Source: an uncultured Roseburia sp. (GTDB lineage: Bacteria > Bacillota > Clostridia > Lachnospirales > Lachnospiraceae). Taken from it: 64,000 bases of DNA. A model generated the notes under the pieces. It was not told where the DNA came from and searched no databases. It saw only the letters and a list, made by a program, of their open reading frames with translations. The stretch is from NCBI GenBank assembly GCA_947567625.1, contig CANONN010000002.1, forward strand, positions 1-64,000. The letters run 5' to 3'. Positions 24,661-33,468 of this stretch are shown piece after piece. The translations under genes were made by a program, and so were the position numbers. How positions within the stretch are numbered: position 1 is the first letter of the stretch; each line of letters starts with the position of its first letter.

Positions 24661-25146
24661 CTACTCTCCTTTATCTATGGTTTCCTGTGCAACTTGTTCT
24701 GGTGGATGTGCAAGTAAATACTCCTCAAGAATCGCCGCCGCGTCCCCGATCACCTCTTTGCAGGGCCGTTTTTTATAATATTCCGGCGTGCGCTCCTCCG
24801 GCGTCGGGGCCTCCCGCTTGACGCCAAGCCCCAACAGCTCACGACAGACGATGGAACCGTGCTGCGCTTCAAAAGCCTTGGCAAGCTCCTGTACCCTGGC
24901 ATAATGATCTGACTTTTCCTGCCGCGCCTTCGGGTTGGCATAGCCATACAGCATACCGATCACCAGAAACATACCGGAAACCGAACCGCACACTTCCCGC
25001 AGCCTGCCCATGCCGCCGCCGAACGAGCAGGACATCCGCGCGGCAGTCTCCCGGTCAAAAGGCAGCATATCTTCAAACGCCAGGACCAGCGCCTGCGTAC
25101 AATTATAGCCCTCCTCAAACAAGGCCATCGCTTTCTCTCTTCTCAT
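24661..25146 (-). CDS. C_GCAxxG_C_C family redox-type protein
   Basis: A 161-residue protein of the C_GCAxxG_C_C family. Seen: YNCTQAL near residue 16, SCSFGGGMGRLREVCGSVSG (about 40-59) and RPCKEVIGDAA near residue 128. The conserved cysteines are thought to bind metal or do redox chemistry; many members sit beside electron-transfer genes, but here the neighbours are a glycosyltransferase and a DUF4190 protein. The ATG overlaps the glycosyltransferase stop by one base (TGATG), so the two are coupled. Confidence 0.9.
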   Translation of the reverse strand: MRREKAMALFEEGYNCTQALVLAFEDMLPFDRETAARMSCSFGGGMGRLREVCGSVSGMFLVIGMLYGYANPKARQEKSDHYARVQELAKAFEAQHGSIVCRELLGLGVKREAPTPEERTPEYYKKRPCKEVIGDAAAILEEYLLAHPPEQVAQETIDKGE

Positions 25147-26159
25147 CAATTGAAACCTACGACTTTCTGTGAGATCTTATATGCCGCGACAGAAATCTTC
25201 CTTCCGCCTTTGCCGGGCAGATTCATTGTATTGCCCATGATACCCGCGCGCAGATGATGAAACAGCCGGATATCTCTTTTCTTGATATAGCCCCACAATT
25301 CACGCTTTTTCTCCAAATTTTCCTCTGTCCCGGAGCGAATCAGCATAATGGTGGAAATGACCGTGATGATCTCCAGATAGTTAAACATATAATGACGCAG
25401 TTTACGGTCTGTGATCTTCCACAAATCAAACTCATCCACCATACACTTATTGACACGAATCTGCTGGTCGATACGGCCGATCATCACATCCTCATTGACC
25501 GACTGGTCGCTGCGGCCGATATAGTAGCGGTAAAAATCCACATCCATGTAATACAGGTTGTGTACGCTGGGCAGCGGCTTATACACATAGATATTATCGA
25601 CATAAAATGTGTGCTCCGGCAGCTTTAGGCCACATTCGTGCAACAGCTTGGTGCGGTAAATCACAGAGTGCATCAAAATATACTGTCCCTTGCGGAAACG
25701 GCCCGCTTCCCCCCATGTAAATATTTTATTTTTGGGAAGGTTGGAATAGTGCATCACCTTTTTGCGCTTCGCGCCCACCTTCTCGTAGACATAATTAGAT
25801 ATCATCATATCGAGCACTCTCTCACCGCCCGACAGTTCCCGCAATTTCTCGAGAATCTTTTGGTAAGCCTCAGGGTCGACCCAGTCGTCGCTGTCCACCA
25901 CTTTAAAATAAAGACCGGTCGCGTTTGCGATACCGGTATTGACCGCGCCCCCGTGGCCGCCGTTTTCCTGGTGAATCGCCCGGACAATGCCCGGATATTT
26001 GCGCTCATACCAGTCGGCTATATCCGGCGTGCTGTCCTTTGACCCGTCATCAATAATCAAAATCTCCACATCCTCACCGCCGGGAAGCAGCGACTTGATG
26101 CAATTTTCCATATAATCCTGCGAATTATAGCAGGGTATCGCAAATGTAAGCAGTTTCAT
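25146..26159 (-). CDS. family 2 glycosyltransferase
   Basis: A 337-residue cytosolic GT-A enzyme: TFAIPCYNSQDYMENCIKSLL at the N-terminus, EILIIDDGSKDST, the KVVDSDDWVD metal motif (about residues 90-99) and a C-terminal helical part. It is like enzymes that add sugars to surface glycans or lipids. It heads a short minus-strand operon with the C_GCAxxG and Gly/Tyr-rich genes. Donor and acceptor unknown. Confidence 0.9.
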   Translation of the reverse strand: MKLLTFAIPCYNSQDYMENCIKSLLPGGEDVEILIIDDGSKDSTPDIADWYERKYPGIVRAIHQENGGHGGAVNTGIANATGLYFKVVDSDDWVDPEAYQKILEKLRELSGGERVLDMMISNYVYEKVGAKRKKVMHYSNLPKNKIFTWGEAGRFRKGQYILMHSVIYRTKLLHECGLKLPEHTFYVDNIYVYKPLPSVHNLYYMDVDFYRYYIGRSDQSVNEDVMIGRIDQQIRVNKCMVDEFDLWKITDRKLRHYMFNYLEIITVISTIMLIRSGTEENLEKKRELWGYIKKRDIRLFHHLRAGIMGNTMNLPGKGGRKISVAAYKISQKVVGFN

Positions 26160-26559
26160 ACTCTTAACCCACGCCTTTCCTTACCGAAATTTATAACTGC
26201 CCTCGTCCCTAACTTAACATGGTAAACGACAGAATCGACTGCCGTTGACGGTACAAGGATTTAGTAATGCCCCAAACCACTTAAGTTTACCTAATTTATA
26301 TTATTATACACGGTTTGTATTCATATTCCAACTTTATTTTTTCTTAAATTTATATCTACAAATTTATATCCGCTCTTTTCCTTTTATAACGCTTCAGACA
26401 AGCGCACCTGCCGCTGTTTTCCCGCCCGGGATGATGAAAACTAAAGAACGGCATGGGGGAAACATTATTTTTCTTCTATACAAAAAAACAAAAATGTGTT
26501 ACGTTTCCTATAGCGCCGGTTACAAATTTGAATCGCAGTAAACGGCTCTGACATGGAGG
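26160..26559. other. divergent intergenic region, no gene seen
   Basis: About 400 bases between the glycosyltransferase and aminotransferase genes. A short stretch TTGACGGTACAAGGATTT (26248) echoes the ribU-region repeat. Open frames are short and lack ribosome sites. Confidence 0.4.
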
Positions 26560-26699
26560 ATTACTGTGAAAAATCATCTTGATAGCTGATTTTTCACAGA
26601 CAAATTTGTGCCGAAGCGTCACAAATTTAAATCGCATTGCCGAATCTGACATTCGGCTTGCGTTCCTGCGCGATAAATCGCTTCGGAATGGAGATAACT
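26560..26699 (+). repeat. family B intergenic hairpin cassette before the aminotransferase
   Basis: Contains CTGTGAAAAATCA facing TGATTTTTCACAG (26564-26600), then CAAATTTGTG, a long stem closed by CCGAAGCG (26611-26618) and CGCTTCGG (26679-26686) with an inner GCCGAAT/ATTCGGC hairpin, and AATGGAG before the ATG. From about 26619 on it is nearly identical to 61236-61303 ahead of a GT-D gene. Confidence 0.85.
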
Positions 26700-27887
26700 A
26701 TGAAAAACACACACCGCAAATCGTATCTGTCCGATGTTGTCCGGCATATCCCGGACTCCGGCATCAAGGACTTTTTTGACATTGCCAACACAATGGAGGG
26801 CGCCCTGTCGTTGGGCGTGGGGGAACCGGATTTCCCGACACCGGCATATGTGCGCGACGCCGCGATCGCTTCCATTAAGAAAGCACAGACAAAATATACG
26901 GACAACCGCGGCACCGTTGAACTGCGCGCTGCCGCCGCCGACTATCTGGAAAAATTCGGCCTCCACTACGATAAAGCAGACGAGGTCTTAATTACCATGG
27001 GCGCCAGCGAGGGCATCGACTTAGCGCTGCGCGCCCTGGTAAATCCCGGCGAGGAAGTTCTCGTGGTGGAACCGTCGTATGTCTCTTACATACCATGCGT
27101 GGAGCTCTGCGGCGGCATACCGGTCTCCATTCCCCTGACAGCAGAACACAATTTCCGCCTGACCCCGCAGGAGCTGGAAGAAAAAATAACGCCGCGCACT
27201 AAGGCGCTTATCATTTCCTTTCCCAACAATCCCACTGGCGCAATCTTAGAACAGCAGGATATCGAAGCGCTCCGCGAGGTCGTGATCGCACACGATCTTT
27301 TTGTCATCACGGACGAGATCTATGCGGAACTGACGTATCAAAACCCGCACGTATCGATCGCGGCCCTGCCCGGCATGTATGAGCGCTGTGTGGTTTTAAG
27401 CGGATTCTCAAAGGCGTTTGCCATGACAGGCTGGCGCATGGGCATCGCTGCGGGTCCGGCGGAAGTGATCTTCCACATGAACAAAATTCACCAGTTTACC
27501 ACCATGTCAGCCGGCACCACCTCACAGTATGCGGCATTGGAGGCTCTTACAAACCCGCTGCGCGAGCAAACAATCGCTAACATGCGGACGGAATACGATG
27601 CGAGACGACGGCTGATGGTAGACGGCTTCCGCCAGATGGGGCTCTCCGTCACGGAGCCCGGCGGAGCATTTTATGTATTCCCCTCCATCCAAAAAACCGG
27701 CCTCTCCAGCATGGAATTTTGCCGGAAACTGCTGGAGGAACAGCGGGTCGCCGTCATCCCGGGCAGCGCCTTTGGCGACTGTGGGGAAGGATATATCCGC
27801 TGCTCCTATGCCTATTCTAAGGAGGTCATACGCCAATGCCTGGATAAAATTGCCGCTTTTGTCGCCGAGAAAGGATTCCCATGTTAA
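26700..27887 (+). CDS. PLP-dependent class I/II aminotransferase
   Basis: A 395-residue fold-type I aminotransferase of the aspartate/aromatic group. Seen: SLGVGEPDFPTPAYV, TMGASEGIDLALRAL (PLP phosphate site), FPNNPTGA, ITDEIYAEL and the PLP lysine in SGFSKAFAMTGWRMG (about residue 237), plus the C-terminal RCSYA arginine. The open frame's first 21 codons are translated cassette sequence; the true ATG has GGAG in AATGGAG. It overlaps mutY by seven bases. Exact substrate cannot be set. Confidence 0.92.
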   Translation: MKNTHRKSYLSDVVRHIPDSGIKDFFDIANTMEGALSLGVGEPDFPTPAYVRDAAIASIKKAQTKYTDNRGTVELRAAAADYLEKFGLHYDKADEVLITMGASEGIDLALRALVNPGEEVLVVEPSYVSYIPCVELCGGIPVSIPLTAEHNFRLTPQELEEKITPRTKALIISFPNNPTGAILEQQDIEALREVVIAHDLFVITDEIYAELTYQNPHVSIAALPGMYERCVVLSGFSKAFAMTGWRMGIAAGPAEVIFHMNKIHQFTTMSAGTTSQYAALEALTNPLREQTIANMRTEYDARRRLMVDGFRQMGLSVTEPGGAFYVFPSIQKTGLSSMEFCRKLLEEQRVAVIPGSAFGDCGEGYIRCSYAYSKEVIRQCLDKIAAFVAEKGFPC

Positions 27888-29143
27888 AAGATTTTGATTT
27901 AGAACCGGCTATCGCGCCTCTGTTAAAATGGTTCACACAAAATGCCCGCAGCCTTCCGTGGCGCGACCATCCGTCGCCCTACCATGTGTGGCTGTCCGAG
28001 ATCATGTTGCAGCAGACGCGCGTGGAGGCAGTCAAACCTTACTATGCGCGCTTTTTAAAGTCACTGCCGGATATCGCTTCCCTCGCGCACTGCCCGGAGG
28101 AGAGACTCTTAAAGCTGTGGGAGGGATTGGGCTATTATAACCGGGTGAGGAATATGCAAAAAGCCGCGCTTCAGGTGATGGAGGACTACGACGGCTCGCT
28201 GCCGCCAGATTACGAAAAGCTGCGCTCTCTCAAAGGCATCGGCAGCTATACCGCAGGAGCGATCGCTTCCATCGCCTACGGAATCTATGTCCCCGCTGTG
28301 GACGGCAATGTTTTGCGCATTTTAACGCGGTTGACAGCGGACAACACCGACATTGCCAGAGCGTCATTCCGCAGCCAGGCGGAAACCGTTCTCTCCACCC
28401 TGATGAATCGGCTAAAACAGCGGGAAAATGACTATCCCCATGTGTTAAACCAAAATCTTGCCGGCATGCTCAACCAGGCGCTGATGGAGCTGGGCGCCAC
28501 CGTCTGCCTGCCAAACGGCGAACCGCTCTGCGGCGTCTGCCCGTGGAACGGCGTTTGCCTGGCCCAAAAACGGGACATCATCCACACGCTTCCGGTAAAA
28601 AGTAAACCCAAAGCGCGCCGCCAGGAAAAGCGCACCGTGTTTCTCATCCGGCAGGGAAACCGCATCGCTCTGCACCGTCGGCCCGCATCCGGGCTGCTGG
28701 CGGGGCTTTACGAGTTCCCGAACATAGAAGGGCATTACCCTCCCGAAAAAATAAAGGCACTCTTCGCTGAAAAAAACCTTGCGATTGCCAGCCTCGAACC
28801 CCTCACGGATGCCAGACACATTTTTTCGCATATCGAATGGCAGATGGCCGGTTATGCCGTCTGGCTCCCCGCAAAGACCTGCGCACCTGAAAACGCTTCC
28901 GGCGATACGCAGCCTTCCCTCTCGAGTGAGCGCGCTTCCGACGATGCGCAGCCTTCCCTCTCGAGTGAGCGCGCTTCCGGCGATACGCAGCCTTCCCTCT
29001 CGAGTGAGCGCGCTTCCGGCGATGCGCCAATTTTACCGGCCCCGGCAGAACTTATTTTCGTGGAACCAAAGCAGGCGCTGCGCGACTACGCAATCCCCTC
29101 CGCATTTGCCGCTTATGCCAAATATCTGGAATTTATGAATTGA
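27881..29143 (+). CDS. mutY: A/G-specific adenine glycosylase
   Basis: MutY removes adenine mispaired with 8-oxoguanine. Seen: catalytic Glu40 in LSEIMLQQTRV, the helix-hairpin-helix LKGIGSYTAGAIAS (117-130), catalytic Asp141 in AVDGNVLRIL, and the iron-sulfur cysteines 209, 217, 220 and 226. The C-terminal NUDIX-like 8-oxoG recognition domain (about 245-420) is interrupted by three 13-residue repeats of ASGDTQPSLSSER type, making the protein about 50 residues longer than usual. The repeats fall at a probable surface loop, so the enzyme may still work. Confidence 0.95.
   Translation: MLKDFDLEPAIAPLLKWFTQNARSLPWRDHPSPYHVWLSEIMLQQTRVEAVKPYYARFLKSLPDIASLAHCPEERLLKLWEGLGYYNRVRNMQKAALQVMEDYDGSLPPDYEKLRSLKGIGSYTAGAIASIAYGIYVPAVDGNVLRILTRLTADNTDIARASFRSQAETVLSTLMNRLKQRENDYPHVLNQNLAGMLNQALMELGATVCLPNGEPLCGVCPWNGVCLAQKRDIIHTLPVKSKPKARRQEKRTVFLIRQGNRIALHRRPASGLLAGLYEFPNIEGHYPPEKIKALFAEKNLAIASLEPLTDARHIFSHIEWQMAGYAVWLPAKTCAPENASGDTQPSLSSERASDDAQPSLSSERASGDTQPSLSSERASGDAPILPAPAELIFVEPKQALRDYAIPSAFAAYAKYLEFMN
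28895..29027. repeat. 39-bp coding tandem repeat inside mutY
   Basis: Units at 28895-28933, 28934-28972 and 28973-29011 plus a partial fourth. Units 1 and 3 appear identical; unit 2 differs at two bases. All keep the frame. A copy change here would lengthen or shorten MutY by 13 residues without a frameshift. Confidence 0.9.
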
Positions 29144-29168
29144 CAAACCGGACAAAAGGCGGTATGCT
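29140..29168 (+). promoter_or_regulatory. promoter of the crotonase gene
   Basis: TTGACA (29140-29145, overlapping the mutY stop codon), 17 bases, TATGCT (29163-29168). A GGAGG site follows before the ATG at 29225. Confidence 0.7.
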
Positions 29169-29224
29169 AATTTTAGCTTTATTGTTAATTTTTTATCAAA
29201 CGATGCAGGAGGTTTTAAAAGACT

Positions 29225-30028
29225 ATGAGTGAATTTAACAATTTAAAATTAGAAGTTGCCGACGAGATTGCCGTATTGACGATTTCCCGCCCGGCAGCCA
29301 TGAATGCCTTAAACAGCGAGACATTGGACGAATTAAACACCGCCTTATCCGAGATCGAGGTCCGCGATGACGTCAAGGTTGTCATTCTGACCGGCGGCCC
29401 GGACAAAAAGGGCAACGAGTTCAAGTCTTTCGTTGCAGGCGCAGATATCGCGGAGATGGTAAACTTTACGGCGGCAGAGGCGAGGGCTTTCGGCATGAAA
29501 GCATCGGTTCCGTTCTTTAAATTACAGAATATGCGCCAGGTTACGATCGCGGCTGTCAACGGCTTCGCGCTCGGCGGCGGATGTGAAATCTCCATGGCAT
29601 GTGATATCCGCATCGCCTCCGAAAATGCATCATTCGGACAGCCTGAGACCGGTCTTGGCATCATTCCCGGCTTTGGCGGCACACAGAGACTTGCCCGCTT
29701 AGTCGGCATGGGCCGCGCAAAAGAGCTGATCTTCACCTGCGATTCCATCGACGCCGCGGAAGCTTACCGCATCGGCCTTGTCAACAAGGTAGTTCCGACC
29801 GAGGAATTGATGCCGACCGCAAAAGCTATGGCGGCAAAGATCATCTCCAAGGGCAGCTACGCCGTATCGATCGCCAAAGCAGCGATCAACAACGGCTACG
29901 ATATGGACATTAAAAACGCAGTCGAGATGGAGGCAAACCTCTTCGGCGTTACCTGCTCCACCAACGACAAGAAAGAGGGCATGAGCGCATTTTTAGAGAG
30001 ACGCGCTGCCAACCTGACCGATTTTTAA
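29225..30028 (+). CDS. crt: enoyl-CoA hydratase/crotonase
   Basis: A 267-residue crotonase-fold enzyme. Seen: the oxyanion-hole segments KSFVAGADIAEM (about 67-78) and NGFALGGGCEISMACD, and the paired catalytic glutamates in FGQPETGLGIIPGFGGTQR. It resembles clostridial short-chain enoyl-CoA hydratase of the butyrate pathway. The usual partners (bcd, etf, hbd, thl) are not in the window, so the pathway role is inferred. Codon use looks highly biased, as in strongly expressed genes, and the promoter is strong. Confidence 0.93.
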   Translation: MSEFNNLKLEVADEIAVLTISRPAAMNALNSETLDELNTALSEIEVRDDVKVVILTGGPDKKGNEFKSFVAGADIAEMVNFTAAEARAFGMKASVPFFKLQNMRQVTIAAVNGFALGGGCEISMACDIRIASENASFGQPETGLGIIPGFGGTQRLARLVGMGRAKELIFTCDSIDAAEAYRIGLVNKVVPTEELMPTAKAMAAKIISKGSYAVSIAKAAINNGYDMDIKNAVEMEANLFGVTCSTNDKKEGMSAFLERRAANLTDF

Positions 30029-30050
30029 TGGTTACATAACAAGACTACAC

Positions 30051-30082
30051 TTACTATTCAGGCTTTGGACCGTGAATCGTAA
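30051..30082. repeat. family A repeat, minimal copy
   Basis: TTACTATTCA faces TGAATCGTAA around a 12-base centre, the same ends as family A copy 4 without the internal hairpins. It lies just after the crotonase stop. Confidence 0.4.
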
Positions 30083-30129
30083 CTAACTATATGAATTTCT
30101 CCGGGACACAGATTTCCGGCCACGGCAAG

Positions 30130-30165
30130 CGCATGAGTATATGATATTCATGCGTTTGTCTATCT
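30130..30165 (+). terminator. possible terminator after the crotonase gene
   Basis: CGCATGAGTAT and ATATTCATGCG form an 11-base-pair stem with a three-base loop followed by TTTGTCT. The T-tract is short, so termination strength is uncertain. Confidence 0.4.
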
Positions 30166-30232
30166 CTGAGCCGCCACAGGCAGCTTGGGCAGCGCCCAGA
30201 TCTATCGTGTTGTCATACAGAAAGGAACCATT

Positions 30233-31111
30233 ATGCGCATTATAAAAAAAATTAGCATATTATTGTGTCTTTGCCTGTCACTCTCTTTTTTACCGACACA
30301 ATATTGGCCGACTTTTCATACCACAGACACGGTGGAGGCCGCGACACTCAATTTGAATGTCTCATCCAAAAAGCTCTACATTGACGAGAAATATACACTA
30401 AAAGTAAAAGGTTCCAAAAAATATGTGATGTGGAGATCGAGCAACAAAAAAATTGCCTCCGTCTCCTCCAAGGGCGTTGTCACTGCCAAAAAAACCGGAA
30501 TCGCTACGATTACGGCAACGGTGGGTGCCGGTTCATCCGGCAAGAAACTTAAATGCAAAATAACCGTTCTCTCCAGACTGTCCGTAAAAAACAACGTGAT
30601 CCGCTGTTATCCAGACCAATACCAGCAAATCAAGATCAAGGCAAATAAATTAAAAAGCAACGAAGTTTTCGGACTTGAATACGAAGCAAACAACGTCGCT
30701 GTGGGTAAGTTGTATAAAAAGTCCAACTATTATAACCTCATCGTAGAGCCCGACGGGCTTGGACACACACAGCTTGTTGTCCGTATCTACAAGCAGGACA
30801 ACATTTTCCCCACTGCACAAAACGATTCGATCACATTTGATATATTCAGCTACCCCGATAAAAGCGGCTGGATATCGGCGGATGATCTCGATGCTTTTGG
30901 CATCAGCATAATTGACTGTTTGGACGGAACTTTTGGTGTACTGTGCTCAAATACATCTTCTGGCGGTTTTGTGACCGATGCGCGGACCTTAGATCCTGCA
31001 TGCGATAAGCAGACGGGCACCAATACATATGTGAATGACGGTCTGCGCTATAAGATACAGGGCAGACAAGTTTATCTCTCGACCACCGATATGGAAAAAC
31101 TGTATTTTTAG
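30233..31111 (+). CDS. secreted protein with BIG2 (bacterial Ig-like) domain
   Basis: A 292-residue exported protein. The signal peptide covers about residues 1-35 (KKISILLCLCLSLSFLP, cleavage near VEAA). Residues 38-115 form a BIG2 domain: LNLNVSSKKLYIDEKYTLKV, WRSSNKKIASVSSKGVVTAKKTG, ATITATV. A second, less clear beta-rich half follows. There is no LPxTG or lipobox, so it is probably released or loosely wall-bound. I start at the ATG with AAAGGA eight bases ahead. Confidence 0.85.
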   Translation: MRIIKKISILLCLCLSLSFLPTQYWPTFHTTDTVEAATLNLNVSSKKLYIDEKYTLKVKGSKKYVMWRSSNKKIASVSSKGVVTAKKTGIATITATVGAGSSGKKLKCKITVLSRLSVKNNVIRCYPDQYQQIKIKANKLKSNEVFGLEYEANNVAVGKLYKKSNYYNLIVEPDGLGHTQLVVRIYKQDNIFPTAQNDSITFDIFSYPDKSGWISADDLDAFGISIIDCLDGTFGVLCSNTSSGGFVTDARTLDPACDKQTGTNTYVNDGLRYKIQGRQVYLSTTDMEKLYF

Positions 31112-31214
31112 CATCCATCGTGTACCATTCGCTCAGCTATAACAGGAAATAAACGTTTGACAAGACATCGCGCAAAATGATAAGAGAGACCTACGAACAC
31201 AAAGGAGGCAGACT

Positions 31215-32030
31215 ATGTTTGACAAAATGATCGGATTTATCGGCGCTGGGAATATGGGCAGCGCGATTATCGGAGGAATCCTCTCCTCCTCGCTCGCAAC
31301 CACGGGACAGATCATCGCCAGCGCCCATTCCATATCTACTTTAGAAAAAATCAAATCCAAATACTCCATCGAGACAACCAAATCCAACAAATTTGTCGCG
31401 GGCCAAAGTGATATTTTGTTTTTGGCAGTAAAACCAAACAAATTTGACGAGGTAATCCCGGAAATCAGAGATCACCTTAAAACCGGCTGTATCGTTGTCT
31501 CGATCGCCGCAGGGAAATCCATCGCCGCAATCGAGTCATCGTTTGGCGCGAACATCAAATTGGTGCGCGCTATGCCAAACACCCCCGCACTCGTAGGCGA
31601 ATCCATGAGTGCGCTGTGCGCCAATAAAAATGTGACTGTGGACGAACTAAAACAGGTTTCCACGCTGTTTACATGTTTCGGCAAATGTGAAGTCGTGCCC
31701 GAGGGCCTTTTTGACGCGGTGATTGCGGTTTCCGGCTCCTCTCCCGCCTACGTCTATCTGTTTATCGAGGCGATGGCGGACGCAGCCGTCGCGGAAGGTA
31801 TGCCCCGCGCACAGGCTTACAAGTTTGCCGCCCAATCCGTCTACGGCGCAGCCAAGATGGTTTTGGAAACCGGAGAGCATCCGGGCGCGTTAAAGGACGC
31901 CGTCTGTTCCCCGGGCGGGACTACCATCGAGGCCGTATCTGCACTGGAAAAGGGCGGCCTGCGCAACACCGTAATCACGGCGCTTCGCACATGTGCACAA
32001 AAATCGCGCAGCATGAGTATGGAAAAATGA
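31215..32030 (+). CDS. proC: pyrroline-5-carboxylate reductase
   Basis: ProC makes proline from pyrroline-5-carboxylate with NAD(P)H. The 271-residue protein has the Rossmann start IGFIGAGNMGSAIIGG, the LAVKPN block, RAMPNTPALVGESMSAL and the C-terminal signature region AAQSVYGAAKMVLETGEHPGALKDAVCSPGGTT (in parts). AAAGGAGG precedes the ATG. It is a typical stand-alone gene. Confidence 0.96.
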   Translation: MFDKMIGFIGAGNMGSAIIGGILSSSLATTGQIIASAHSISTLEKIKSKYSIETTKSNKFVAGQSDILFLAVKPNKFDEVIPEIRDHLKTGCIVVSIAAGKSIAAIESSFGANIKLVRAMPNTPALVGESMSALCANKNVTVDELKQVSTLFTCFGKCEVVPEGLFDAVIAVSGSSPAYVYLFIEAMADAAVAEGMPRAQAYKFAAQSVYGAAKMVLETGEHPGALKDAVCSPGGTTIEAVSALEKGGLRNTVITALRTCAQKSRSMSMEK

Positions 32031-32051
32031 AGCCGCGCTTAATGTTTTAGG

Positions 32052-32128
32052 AGGGTAGTGTGAAAAATCAGCTCGATAGCTGATTTTATCACACGGCTAT
32101 TTGTGACGTTCTCGGAATGGAGGATTTT
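32052..32128 (+). repeat. family B intergenic hairpin cassette before the GH13 gene
   Basis: GTGTGAAAAATCAGCT facing AGCTGATTTTATCACAC, then GGCTATTTGTGACGTTCTCGG, AATGGAGG and the ATG. The long closed stem of other copies is reduced to its right half. Compare 53861-54010, which has the same ACGTTCTCGG arm with its partner. Confidence 0.8.
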
Positions 32129-33445
32129 ATGTGGGCTTATGAAAGCGTATTTTATCAGATGAATGTTTTGCATTTATGTGGCGCTCCCGGCGAAAATGAC
32201 GGCGAATCAGGGCGCCGTATCTTAAGAATCAAGGACTGGATACCCCATATTAAGAATCTTGGGGCGGATGCGGTGTTTCTCTCTCCTGTGTTCTCCTCTG
32301 ACACTGGCGGTTACGATATCAACGACTATCGCGCGATCGACTGCCGTCTCGGCTCTCGGGAAGACTTCAAAGAGATCTGCCGCGCCCTGCATCTGGCGGG
32401 CATACGCGTCGTACTCGACGGCGTGTTCCATCAGGTCAGCCGCAATTTTTTTGCCTTTGCGGATGTGTGCAGGCACAGGGAAGCCTCTCCCTACGCCGAT
32501 TGGTTTTTTATCGATTTCGACGGGGATAACGACTTTAAAGACGGTTTCTCTTACAAATGTGACAAAGAACGCCCGCAGCTGGCAGCGTTAAACCTCCAAA
32601 ATAAAGATGTGGTCGCATATCTGCTGGACAGTATTGAGCTCTGGATTGAAGACTTTGGCATCGACGGGCTCTGTCTCGACGCCGCGGATGGACTGGACAC
32701 CGGTTTTCTGCGCAGTCTCCGCAGCTTCTGTGACAACCTCAAACCGCAGTTCTTTTTGATCGGCGAGGTGACGCAGGGCGATTACAATGTCCGCATGAAC
32801 GATACCATGCTGCACTCCGTGACCAACTTCGAGTGCTATAAAGACCTCTGCGCCAGCTTTCACGCGTTGAATCTGTTTTTGATCAACCGTTCGCTTCTGC
32901 GGCAGTTTGGACCGGACAACTGGTCGATGTACAAGGGTGCGCACCTGCTCTCTTTCGCGGACAACCATCAGCAAAGCCGCATCGCGAGCCTGCTGGACAA
33001 CGAAAATCACCTGCCCCTCATCTACGGCATGTTGTTTGCCATGCCCGGTATTCCCTGCATCTACTATGGCAGCGAGTGGGGCATCACGGACGAAGAAAAT
33101 GCGGCGTCACACACTCCAACGATTGACCTGTCAGCGCTCTCGCCACAGTGGAGCGCGCTGACAGATTTTATTGCCCGGCTGGCGGCGGTCAAAAAGACTT
33201 CGGATGCCTTAAACTACGGCTCGTTCCGCTCCGTGCTCCTCACCAACCGTCAATGTATCTTTGAGCGCAAGGCGGAGCATGAGCGTCTCCTCATCGCCAT
33301 CAACGCCGACAGCGCGCCTTTCGACGCACACTTTGACGCCGGCTGCGGCTTTGCCGAGGAGCTGCTCACAGGCACGATGCACAATTTTAAAGGCGGCAGT
33401 ATCCTGCCGCCCTGCTCTGTCTCCTACTGGAAGATGCAAAATTGA
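32129..33445 (+). CDS. GH13 alpha-amylase family protein with altered active-site motifs
   Basis: A 438-residue cytosolic protein with the TIM barrel and C-terminal beta domain of GH13 (maltodextrin-acting) enzymes. Region I reads DGVFHQ (97-102) where relatives have DGVFNH; region II reads GLCLD (180-184) where Arg normally precedes the nucleophile; region IV reads NHQ (279-281) where NHD carries the third catalytic Asp. The nucleophile Asp184 and acid/base Glu213 (IGEV) remain. Three conserved positions altered at once suggest loss or change of activity. Start chosen at the ATG after AATGGAGG. Confidence 0.85.
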   Translation: MWAYESVFYQMNVLHLCGAPGENDGESGRRILRIKDWIPHIKNLGADAVFLSPVFSSDTGGYDINDYRAIDCRLGSREDFKEICRALHLAGIRVVLDGVFHQVSRNFFAFADVCRHREASPYADWFFIDFDGDNDFKDGFSYKCDKERPQLAALNLQNKDVVAYLLDSIELWIEDFGIDGLCLDAADGLDTGFLRSLRSFCDNLKPQFFLIGEVTQGDYNVRMNDTMLHSVTNFECYKDLCASFHALNLFLINRSLLRQFGPDNWSMYKGAHLLSFADNHQQSRIASLLDNENHLPLIYGMLFAMPGIPCIYYGSEWGITDEENAASHTPTIDLSALSPQWSALTDFIARLAAVKKTSDALNYGSFRSVLLTNRQCIFERKAEHERLLIAINADSAPFDAHFDAGCGFAEELLTGTMHNFKGGSILPPCSVSYWKMQN

Positions 33446-33468
33446 TCTGTATTCCGAGACAGTCCTTT

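Noticed and set aside
26637-26699. N-terminal extension of the aminotransferase shared with the protein at 61241
   Set aside because: The identical 20 or so residues come from translating the family B cassette upstream of two unrelated genes; real starts lie after AATGGAG.
28803-29030. Arginine/lysine repeat frame on the minus strand of mutY
   Set aside because: It only reflects the 39-bp mutY repeat read backwards.
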